From the NCBI GenBank assembly GCA_910587645.1, contig CAJUNA010000024.1, forward strand, positions 29,948 through 93,947: a DNA stretch of 64,000 nt. Direction: 5' to 3'. Both the position numbers and the translations under genes were made by a program. A model generated the notes under the pieces. The model had not been told where the DNA came from. It did no database searches and saw nothing but the letters and a program-made list of their open reading frames with translations. This stretch comes from an uncultured Oscillospiraceae bacterium. GTDB taxonomy: Bacteria > Bacillota > Clostridia > Oscillospirales > Oscillospiraceae. This document shows positions 8,313 through 15,102 of this stretch, in pieces (position 1 is the stretch's first letter; every line of letters starts with the position of its first letter).

Positions 8313-8998
8313 TTACAGGCGGATGGCGGCTTCCAGCGCGGCGCGCAGATACGCTTCATAGCTCGAAGCAGGGGTTGCGCCCATGGTGCGGGGGTCCCAT
8401 ACGCTGCCGGCCAGGCTGTCGTCGGCGTATAGGAATTGATAGGCCTCCGCGCCCCGGAACTGCGCCGCCGCCATGACGGAAGCGCATTCCATGTCTACGG
8501 CGATGCATCCCTCCGCCCGGCGTTTCTCCATATTGTTCCGCGTCTCGCGGTAAAAGCCATCGGTTGTCCAGACCTTGCCCAGGATGTATGGCAGCGCCAG
8601 TTCATCAAATATTTCCGCCAGGCGCCGGTGGGCAGGATAAAGCGTCCGGCGGCAATGCCTTCATCCAGCGCGCCGCAGGAGCCGTAAAGCAAAACCTTCT
8701 TCGCCCCTCTGGCCAGTATGCCCTCCAGCAGGCACACGGTACCCGCGCCGCCCATCAGGGAGTGGAGGATCCCTACCCTCCGCCCCTGCCAGCAGAGCGC
8801 GTAGACGGGGATTTCCCGCCCTCCGCGCAGAACGGCGGCCGGCTCTGCCGGGCAGACCTGCTGCAGAAGCCGGAAGGTGCGATCCTGGAACGTCATAATG
8901 ACCGTCTCGGGAAAGTTTTCCACCGGCTGATACGAGCGCGACAATTTGACCTGTACGATTTCTTCGGAATCGGGGTCAAAGGTATGTATAATGCTCAT
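8313..8998 (-). pseudogene. nucleoside phosphorylase (PNP/UDP family), broken by an internal deletion
   Basis: Reading from ATG at 8998 gives MSIIHTFDPDSEEIVQVKL and a family-like N-terminal half through LYGSCGALDEGIAAGRFILP. At about 8633 the frame then becomes nonsense, whereas another frame resumes with LAEIFDELALPYILGKVWTT, then YRETRNNMEKRRAEGC and AVDMECASVMA, to the stop at 8313. Intact relatives have about 20-25 residues between ILPT and the LAEIFDE-like helix (a YHY-type segment); these are missing, so the lesion is a deletion of roughly 60-75 bases not divisible by three. The interval from 8998 to 8313 is 686 bases, also not a multiple of three. The enzyme would have cleaved purine or uridine nucleosides. 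Confidence 0.75.
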
Positions 8999-9008
8999 CC
9001 TGCCGCCC

Positions 9009-9611
9009 TCAATGCATCGGTGCGCCGCAGTTGGCGCAGAATTTTGCGCCCTCCCCGGCCGGGGCCGCGCCGCACACGGGGCAGGCCTTTTGGGCGGCGG
9101 GCCGTCCGCAGTTGGGGCAGAATTTCGCGCCCTCCGGCAGGGCTTCGCCGCAGCCGGGACAGCGGGGCGCGGGAGGTTCCTCCTGGGGCTTCTCCGCAAA
9201 GTCGTTGATGTCCAGGGGCTTGCCCAGGAAAATGTACCGCTGGATAAAATCAAAAATATCCTGGGGCAGGTTGGACTGGCTGATGGCCCCGACGGCGGCG
9301 GTCAGCAGCAGCGGCGCAAAAACGATGTACCCCACCGTAGCCGCCCCCAGCTTATCCACCCAGCGGCCCGCGCCCAGGTCTACGGACAGGGAGTCCCCGT
9401 ACACCTGAAGCCGGATCTGGACGGCCTTGTCCATGCCTATAAACTTTTTCCAGTTCTCTGGCTGCCGCGCTTGGATGAAATAGCTGGTTTCGGACTGGCT
9501 GACGCCCTCCGTCTCCAAGTGCTTCTGGGTTTGCAGGTAATCCTCCAGGGCGTGGGCTACGTCCTCCAGGGTAAGATTGCCGCTTAAGCGGAATACCTTA
9601 GTGTCCGCCAT
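9009..9611 (-). CDS. zinc-ribbon membrane-associated protein
   Basis: The 200-residue protein has an N-terminal globular part, a hydrophobic segment around residues 90-110 (GAATVGYIVFAPLLLTAAVG) and, after a short linker, two C-terminal zinc ribbons with paired CxxC motifs (CPGCG..FCPNCG and CPVCG..FCANCG). These ribbons are common in uncharacterised Clostridia proteins and probably bind zinc for protein or nucleic acid contact. It lies 10 bases upstream of the broken phosphorylase and probably shared its transcript. No specific function is assignable. Confidence 0.75.
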   Translation of the reverse strand: MADTKVFRLSGNLTLEDVAHALEDYLQTQKHLETEGVSQSETSYFIQARQPENWKKFIGMDKAVQIRLQVYGDSLSVDLGAGRWVDKLGAATVGYIVFAPLLLTAAVGAISQSNLPQDIFDFIQRYIFLGKPLDINDFAEKPQEEPPAPRCPGCGEALPEGAKFCPNCGRPAAQKACPVCGAAPAGEGAKFCANCGAPMH

Positions 9612-9684
9612 GTTGCCGTCCTCCGTTCTCCGCCCTGCGGGCGGTGGTTTGTTGGGCCGATTGTACCACGGCGGCGGGGAAATG

Positions 9685-9792
9685 TCAATTTTCCTTCAGG
9701 CGGAAAACCCAGAAAAATATCATCCCGCTAAACAGGCATGCCAGCCCGTAGCGCAGCAGCATCCCAAAACGCCCTTCCCATTCATATCCGGC
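9685..9792 (-). other. open frame for a single membrane helix, in frame after the XRE gene stop
   Basis: Directly after the TGA of the XRE gene the same frame stays open for 35 sense codons ending in a stop at 9685. It encodes a hydrophobic helix (LLRYGLACLFSGMIFFWVF) ending RLKEN. It could be a tiny membrane peptide starting at ATG 9762, or the former C-terminus of the XRE membrane protein cut off by the TGA. Nothing proves expression. Confidence 0.3.
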
Positions 9793-10683
9793 TCACAGCT
9801 CCAGTTTCGGACCCAGCAGCAGCCACGCCACGCCGCAGAGGGCGCCGCCTACAGGGTAAATGATGACGGCGGAATTCCAGTTATCCCAGCCCAGGCCGAA
9901 AACCAGAAAGATTGCCGTGGCCAGCGTCATGATGACGCCGCAGGCGGTGGTGGCGCGGCGGCGGCGCTCCTTGTCCTCGGGGGAAGGGTTGTTCTGGCGG
10001 TTGTATTTGGGGATGTTGTATTTATCTTCCAGCATCCCGCCGTAAATGATGAAGTAGACCGAGCAGGCCACAATCAGCATGAACAGCGCGCCCGCAAGGG
10101 ATTCATAAGGCTCCCGTTCCGGAAAGACGGTGAAAAATAAGAGCAGCAGGACCAGGCCGAACAGGATGCCTCCCACGCCGCCCGCGATATACCAAATGTA
10201 CCGGCGGCGGAAATCCACTTTCTCTTTTTCGGAGTAAAAGTCCGGGACGGCGGGGTACTGTTTGCGAAAGTTGTCCTCTTCCATACCGCTGGCTACCATG
10301 ACAACCGCGCTGATTGCTACGATGAGCATGAACAGCGCCGCGCTGGGCATCTCGCCGATGCGTCCATAGAGCAGCATCATGACCGCCGTTCCGGCCACGA
10401 TGGTGGAAACGGCCCCGGCGATTTTGCGGGCGTAGAGGGTCATGAAGCGGTCGTAGCCCGCCGTGTCCTCACTGAGGGATTTTTCTACGCTGCCCCGCAG
10501 GAGGGTGTCCAAATCCGTATGGAACATATCGCAGAGCTTGATTAAGGTGTCCATCTCGGGGAAGCTTGCGCCGGACTCCCATTTGGAGACAGACTGGCGG
10601 CTGACGTTCAGGCGCTCGGCCAACTGCTCCTGGGTAACGCCCTCCCGGGCGCGGAGAAATTGAAGGTTTTCGGCTAGTGACAT
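9793..10683 (-). CDS. XRE-family regulator with membrane domain
   Basis: The 296-residue protein starts with a classic helix-turn-helix of the XRE type (QEQLAERLNVSRQSVSKWES, residues 18-37) followed by a linker and about six predicted membrane segments (roughly residues 90-290). Such membrane-tethered XRE proteins are common in Clostridia and are presumed stress or signal sensors. The ATG at 10683 has AAGGAGG upstream. A promoter (TTGCGC, 17 bases, TATACT on the minus strand, near 10828-10856) lies about 145 bases upstream. The neighbouring gene on the other side is divergent. Confidence 0.85.
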   Translation of the reverse strand: MSLAENLQFLRAREGVTQEQLAERLNVSRQSVSKWESGASFPEMDTLIKLCDMFHTDLDTLLRGSVEKSLSEDTAGYDRFMTLYARKIAGAVSTIVAGTAVMMLLYGRIGEMPSAALFMLIVAISAVVMVASGMEEDNFRKQYPAVPDFYSEKEKVDFRRRYIWYIAGGVGGILFGLVLLLLFFTVFPEREPYESLAGALFMLIVACSVYFIIYGGMLEDKYNIPKYNRQNNPSPEDKERRRRATTACGVIMTLATAIFLVFGLGWDNWNSAVIIYPVGGALCGVAWLLLGPKLEL

Positions 10684-10996
10684 TTTGCATGTCCTCCTTG
10701 TCTGTGATGGCTTTATTATAGCCTTGCACGGCACGCAACGCCAGGTAGTTGCAGTTGCTTTTCGGTGGATATGATGTAAACTTGCGGTTGCAATGGGGGT
10801 TTTCCCGGTTTTTTAAGCCTTTTTTTACAGTATACCACGGCTTGGCGTTTTGCGCAAGTTTTGGCTTTGGGCGCCCCTTTTGAGTAAAGTGTTGCTGGGA
10901 TATAATTTCGGCAGTTTCTACAAAAGCACATTGATACAATGGAAACTATGCGCTATAATCAATTTGGCAAATCGAAATTTTACGAGGTGAAACAAA
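10684..10996. other. divergent intergenic region of XRE and DUF3267 genes
   Basis: This 313-base gap holds a minus-strand promoter (TTGCGC at about 10851-10856, TATACT at about 10828-10833) for the XRE gene and a plus-strand promoter for the DUF3267 gene (TTGATA at 10931-10936, 17 bases, TATAAT at 10954-10959). No gene is visible in it. Confidence 0.6.
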
Positions 10997-11596
10997 TTGA
11001 TAAAATACGTGAAAAATATTGATGATATAAGTCAATATCAGTGTGGGAAACTCCCTGCAAATGCGCAAAAGCTTGATACACCAGCTACAATGGATGAGAT
11101 GATGAAGAAATCGCTTCCTATTGCAGTAATATTGTGTACCGTTATGTTCTTGACTCTGTTTATTAAAACATTTACAAATAAAGTATTGGCTATTTTTCCA
11201 CCAGCAGTGTTAGGCGGGGTTTTGATTGGCTTTTTGCTGCTGATTGTTCATGAATGGTTACATGCTATAGCTTATCCAAGTGTAGCAGAGGTATCCATTG
11301 GTAAATTGAAAGGCAAAATGGTTTGGGTTGCATTAGCATCTTTTCCGCTAAAAAGAAGTCGATTTATAATTATGTGCCTATTGCCATTTTTACTTGGAAT
11401 TGTACCCTGGGTGCTATTTATATTATCAGCGTCACAAAACACAGTGTTCAATGGATTGATGTTTGGAGTGGCATGTATGGGGATGGTATCTCCATATCCT
11501 GATGTATATAATGTTCTTACAGTACTAAAGCAAGCAAAGAATACTGATAATATCATGTTTTGGGGTGATGACATATATCGTATTTCTTCATGTTAA
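10997..11596 (+). CDS. DUF3267-family putative membrane zinc metalloprotease
   Basis: The 199-residue protein has four to five hydrophobic segments and an HEWLHA motif (HExxH) at about residue 82, inside a membrane region (LLLIVHEWLHAIAYP). These are features of DUF3267 proteins, predicted site-2-like membrane zincins with unknown substrates. The start is TTG at 10997, with GAGGTG seven bases upstream. The gene is clearly AT-richer than its neighbours, which suggests recent acquisition. It stands alone between two unrelated genes. Confidence 0.8.
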   Translation: MIKYVKNIDDISQYQCGKLPANAQKLDTPATMDEMMKKSLPIAVILCTVMFLTLFIKTFTNKVLAIFPPAVLGGVLIGFLLLIVHEWLHAIAYPSVAEVSIGKLKGKMVWVALASFPLKRSRFIIMCLLPFLLGIVPWVLFILSASQNTVFNGLMFGVACMGMVSPYPDVYNVLTVLKQAKNTDNIMFWGDDIYRISSC

Positions 11597-11767
11597 AATA
11601 TCAAGGAAATTCCGGTTTATCGGACAGTCATCCATCAACAGGGGATTGCTTGCTTTGGATATTTTGACGTGCAGTTTGACGAAGCGGCTTTTGGCAACAC
11701 CAATCCGAAAAGGGAACTTTGGGCGCCCCAGGCCCCGGCCGGTAGAAGAAGAAAGGAATCACCGTTC

Positions 11768-12346
11768 ATGTACAAATTTTTCGCCTATATCTCCAGAATG
11801 AAATATATTACCCGATGGTCTCTGATGCGCAACAGCGTATCGGAAAACACCCAGGAACACAGCCACATGGTTGCTGTGTTGTCCCACGCCTTGGGGGTAA
11901 TCGGGAGAGACGTCTTTGGGAAAAATTACAGCCCGGACGCCTGCGCTGCGGCGGCGCTGTTCCACGATGCGTCCGAAATCTTTACCGGGGACCTGCCTAC
12001 ACCGATCAAATACTACTCCCCCGCCATCCGGGACGCCTACCACCAGGTGGAAGCGGAAGCAACGGAAAAGCTCCTCTCCCTGCTGCCGGAAGAACTGAGA
12101 GGGGCGTATGCCCCCGTGCTTCAGGAAACCGATCCCGAAATCCGCCGTATCGTCAAGGCCGCCGACAAGCTCTCCGCCTATATCAAATGCCTGGAGGAAC
12201 TGGAAGCCGGGAACAATGAGTTCGGCGATGCCGCCGGGGAAACCCTGGCGGCCCTGCGCGGCATGCATATGGAAGAGGTCTCCTGGTTCTTAGACCATTT
12301 CGCGGAGGCCTTCGGCTTGACATTGGACGGCCTGCAAAGGGGCTGA
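11768..12346 (+). CDS. yfbR: YfbR-type HD-domain 5'-deoxynucleotidase
   Basis: The 192-residue HD hydrolase matches YfbR, which dephosphorylates deoxynucleoside 5'-monophosphates. HD-type motifs appear as EHSHMVAVLSH (near residue 33), LFHDASEIFTGD (near 72) and IVKAADKLSAYIKC (near 126). The ATG at 11768 fits the family N-terminus MYKFFAYISRMKYI; the frame is open further upstream through a region with no family similarity. The gene is monocistronic and lies just before the rimP-nusA promoter. Confidence 0.88.
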   Translation: MYKFFAYISRMKYITRWSLMRNSVSENTQEHSHMVAVLSHALGVIGRDVFGKNYSPDACAAAALFHDASEIFTGDLPTPIKYYSPAIRDAYHQVEAEATEKLLSLLPEELRGAYAPVLQETDPEIRRIVKAADKLSAYIKCLEELEAGNNEFGDAAGETLAALRGMHMEEVSWFLDHFAEAFGLTLDGLQRG

Positions 12347-12401
12347 CGGCCGCTTTTGCGGAAAATGTTGGGGAAAAACCACCCCGTTTTGTAAAAAACT
12401 C

Positions 12402-12430
12402 TTGCATCTGCGGCGGGATGGTGGTATAAT
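12402..12430 (+). promoter_or_regulatory. promoter of the rimP-nusA-infB operon
   Basis: TTGCAT at 12402-12407 and TATAAT at 12425-12430 with a 17-base spacer, about 130 bases before rimP, giving an untranslated leader of roughly 125 bases. Confidence 0.7.
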
Positions 12431-12453
12431 GCCCTTGTAAGTATGGGTAAACC

Positions 12454-12481
12454 AGAGTGGACTTTTGGGTCCGCTCTTTTT
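12454..12481 (+). terminator. terminator-like hairpin in the rimP-nusA leader
   Basis: AGAGTGGAC (12454-12462) pairs with GTCCGCTCT (12469-12477, one G-U pair) around TTTTGG and is followed by T residues to 12481. It lies between the promoter and the first gene, so it is placed to act as an attenuator of the operon that encodes the termination factor NusA. Confidence 0.7.
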
Positions 12482-12563
12482 CTTGACCTAATTCATTTGA
12501 GCAGAATTTTCCAGGTTTCCACGCCTTTCCCGCGGGGAACCGGACGAAATGCGAGGATTCGAT

Positions 12564-13019
12564 ATGGCAAAAATCACCGAACTTGTGGCAGACATGGCCC
12601 GCCCTGTGGCTGAGGACGCCGGGTGCGAGCTGTGGGACGTGGAGTACGTCCGGGAAGCGGGAACCTGGTATCTGCGGATCTATATTGATAGGGACGGCGG
12701 CGTGGATATCCTGGACTGCGAAACCGTTAGCCGGAAAATCAGCGATTTGCTGGACGAGGCCGACCCTATCGAGGGGAGCTACACGTTGGAGGTGTCCTCC
12801 GCCGGGGCGGAACGCCCCTTGAAGCGGCCCAGCGATTTTGAACGCTTTATGGGCAGCCCGGTGGCCGTGAAGCTCTATAAGGCGCAGAACGGGCGGAAAG
12901 AGTTCGCTGGCGTGCTGGCCGGATACAAGGATGGGGATATTACGATTACTGTGGGAGATGCCGCCATGACCTTCCCCAAGGCGGAGGTGGCTCTGTGCCG
13001 CCTGCGGATCGAGTTCTAA
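12564..13019 (+). CDS. rimP: ribosome maturation factor RimP
   Basis: The 151-residue protein assists maturation of the 30S subunit. The N-terminal domain shows CELWDVEYVREAGTWYLRIY and VDILDCETVSRKISDLLDE, and the second domain shows YTLEVSSAGAERPLKRPSDF, both hallmarks of RimP. ATG 12564 is preferred over ATG 12549 because a GAGG lies seven bases upstream and the family begins MAKI. It heads the conserved rimP-nusA-ylxR-ylxQ-infB order. Confidence 0.93.
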   Translation: MAKITELVADMARPVAEDAGCELWDVEYVREAGTWYLRIYIDRDGGVDILDCETVSRKISDLLDEADPIEGSYTLEVSSAGAERPLKRPSDFERFMGSPVAVKLYKAQNGRKEFAGVLAGYKDGDITITVGDAAMTFPKAEVALCRLRIEF

Positions 13020-13071
13020 AAGGAAAAGCTGGAACCAACCTCTTTTTTGTAAATATAATAGGAGTAAGAAC

Positions 13072-14139
13072 ATGAAATGTGATGAAATTTTTACGGCGCT
13101 GGAACTGCTGGAAAAAGAACGGGGGATTTCTCCTACCTTCATGATGGATAAGATCATCCAGGCCTTGACCACCGCCTACAAGAAGGATCACGAGGGCGTG
13201 GAAAACGTGATCGTGGATGTGGACGAGGTCAAAAAAGACCTGAAAATGTACGTCCAGAAGGAGATCGTGGCGGACGAGGAACTGGAAAATCCCGGCACCC
13301 AGATGAGCGCCAGCGAGGCGAGGGCAAAGTATGGACGGGTAGATGTTGGCGGGGTGGTGAACATCCCGGTGGACAACGTGGAGTTTGGCCGCATCGCCGC
13401 CGGCAACGGCAAGCAGGTGATTATCCAGGGCCTCCGGGAGGCGGAGCGGGGCATGGTTTATGACGAATTCAACTCCAAGCAGCATGAGATCCTCACCGGC
13501 GTGGTCAGCCGCATCGACCCCCGGACGGGGAATGTCTCCCTCCGCATTGGCACGGGGGCGGAGTCCACGGAAGCCATGCTGGCCGCCAGCGAGCAGATCC
13601 GGACGGAGCAGTTGGAGGAGGATCAGCATGTCAAGGTCTATGTGGTGGAGGTCCGCCGCAGCACCAGAGGGCCGCAGGTACTGATTTCCCGCACCCATCC
13701 GGGGTTGGTCAAGCGGCTGTTCGAGCTGGAGGTGCCGGAAATCTTCGATGGCATTGTGGAGGTCAAATCCATCGCCCGGGAAGCCGGGAGCCGTACGAAA
13801 ATGGCGGTTTGGAGCGCGGATGAAGCGATTGACCCCATCGGCGCCTGTGTCGGCCCCGCGGGGCAGCGGGTTGGCAACATCGTCAACGAGCTGCGGGGAG
13901 AAAAAATCGACATCATCAAGTACAGCGAGGACCCGGCGGAGTTTATCGCCGCTTCCCTCGCCCCCGCCGATGTGGTGGAGGTGCAGCTTTCTGACGAAGG
14001 GAAGCTGTGCAGGGTGATCGTACCGGATGACCAGCTTTCTCTTGCCATCGGCAAGGAGGGCCAGAACGCACGGCTGGCCGCGCGGCTGACTGGGTATAAA
14101 ATTGACATCAAGCCCGCTTCCTACAAAGACGAGGAGTAA
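13072..14139 (+). CDS. nusA: transcription termination/antitermination factor NusA
   Basis: The 355-residue protein binds RNA polymerase and modulates pausing, termination and antitermination. Domain order is the N-terminal polymerase-binding domain (1-125), an S1 domain (about 130-200, HEILTGVVSRIDPRTGNVSL), and two KH domains (GACVGPAGQRVGNIVNEL near 260 and LAIGKEGQNARLAARLTGY near 325). It ends after the KH domains, without the acidic repeats of proteobacterial forms, as is normal for Firmicutes. Confidence 0.95.
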   Translation: MKCDEIFTALELLEKERGISPTFMMDKIIQALTTAYKKDHEGVENVIVDVDEVKKDLKMYVQKEIVADEELENPGTQMSASEARAKYGRVDVGGVVNIPVDNVEFGRIAAGNGKQVIIQGLREAERGMVYDEFNSKQHEILTGVVSRIDPRTGNVSLRIGTGAESTEAMLAASEQIRTEQLEEDQHVKVYVVEVRRSTRGPQVLISRTHPGLVKRLFELEVPEIFDGIVEVKSIAREAGSRTKMAVWSADEAIDPIGACVGPAGQRVGNIVNELRGEKIDIIKYSEDPAEFIAASLAPADVVEVQLSDEGKLCRVIVPDDQLSLAIGKEGQNARLAARLTGYKIDIKPASYKDEE

Positions 14140-14238
14140 TCCCCCTCAGCCCCCGTGTCAGTATCCGCGCCGGGAGTACCCAAAGCAAAGGGGCCTGGGG
14201 GCGAGAAGCCCCTAGGCTGAAGGGCAGATAAATGTATC

Positions 14239-14259
14239 TTTCGCGCCAAGGGCGCGAAG
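14239..14259 (+). repeat. inverted repeat next to the ylxR ribosome binding site
   Basis: TTCGCGCC and GGCGCGAA flank a short loop within about 14240-14259 and end a few bases before the GAGGAG of ylxR. In RNA this stem could affect access to the ribosome binding site. The rest of the 130-base nusA-ylxR gap holds further GC-rich hairpins and no gene. Confidence 0.45.
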
Positions 14260-14270
14260 AGGAGACAAAC

Positions 14271-14549
14271 ATGCAGAAACCAAGAAAAATCCCCCAAAGG
14301 CAGTGCCTGGGCTGCCGGGAGATGAAGAATAAAAAAGATTTGATTCGCGTAGTCCGCTCCCCCGAGGGGGAAATTTCCCTGGACTTCAAGGGGAAAAAGC
14401 CGGGGCGGGGCGCCTACGTCTGTCCCGATGCGGCCTGCCTTGCCAAGGCGAAAAAAAGCCGCTCCCTGGAACGGGCTTTTAAAACGGCGGTGCCGCTGGA
14501 GGTCTATGACCTCCTGACGGAGCAGATGAGGGACGAAAACAATGGATAA
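14271..14549 (+). CDS. ylxR: YlxR/RnpM RNase P modulator
   Basis: This 92-residue protein has the YlxR signature: QRQCLGCREMKNKKDLIRVV, then GRGAYVC and a CLAKAKK segment. Recent work assigns YlxR (RnpM) a role in binding RNase P RNA and tuning its activity; older annotations call it a putative RNA- or nucleoid-binding protein. ATG 14271 follows GAGGAGACAAAC; the longer frame upstream is not family-like. Its end overlaps the next start by 8 bases. Confidence 0.9.
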   Translation: MQKPRKIPQRQCLGCREMKNKKDLIRVVRSPEGEISLDFKGKKPGRGAYVCPDAACLAKAKKSRSLERAFKTAVPLEVYDLLTEQMRDENNG

Positions 14550-14997
14550 CGCCCTGGGTATGATTGGCTTGGCCCTGCGGGCCGGTAAACTGGAAGTAGG
14601 CGAAGACCCCGCCGGCGATGCCTGCCGGGATAAACGCTGCCGCCTGCTGCTGCTTGCCGCAGATGCCGCCGAAGGCTCCCAGCGGAAAGCGATGCACTTC
14701 GCGGAAGAGGGCCACTGCATCCTGTTGGAAATCCCCTACGCAAAAGCGGAATTGGGCGGCGCGCTGGGAAGAAGCGCCTGCGCTATGGCGGCGGTCACCG
14801 ATCTGGGCTTGGCCCAGGCTATCGTGGAAAAATTGGCTCCATCAGCCCCGGAGAAATACGGAGAAATCGCGGAGCGCCTGCGCTTGAAGGCCCAGCGGGC
14901 CGCGCAGAGACGGGAAAAAACCGCTCTGGAGCGCCGGCAGAACGGCGGGAAACGCCCATCCGCTTCACATAAAAAGAAGCCTTTTAGGAAGAAATAA
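14542..14997 (+). CDS. ylxQ: L7Ae-family ribosomal protein YlxQ
   Basis: The 151-residue protein carries an L7Ae/L30e/S12e/Gadd45 RNA-binding domain (IGLALRAGKLEVGED, LLLLAADAAEG and AAVTDLGLAQAIVEK), which binds kink-turn RNA. It has a longer basic tail than usual (residues 115-151, rich in K and R). It sits in its standard place between ylxR and infB. Confidence 0.88.
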   Translation: MDNALGMIGLALRAGKLEVGEDPAGDACRDKRCRLLLLAADAAEGSQRKAMHFAEEGHCILLEIPYAKAELGGALGRSACAMAAVTDLGLAQAIVEKLAPSAPEKYGEIAERLRLKAQRAAQRREKTALERRQNGGKRPSASHKKKPFRKK

Positions 14998-15004
14998 GCA
15001 ATCC

Positions 15005-15068
15005 CACCATAACGCACGTCTGGGGACTTCACGCCCCCGGCGCAGGTCCCCGGACGTGTGTTATGGTG
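15005..15068 (+). repeat. 23-bp hairpin in the ylxQ-infB gap
   Basis: Bases 15005-15027 pair with 15046-15068 over the full 23 bp, with only two G-U wobbles (14/59 and 21/52 in the last two digits), around an 18-base loop. There is no T tract, so it is not an ordinary terminator. It ends about 22 bases before the infB ribosome binding site. Confidence 0.75.
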
Positions 15069-15102
15069 TACAAACCGGAATCACACAGTGGAGGTGGCCT
15101 GA

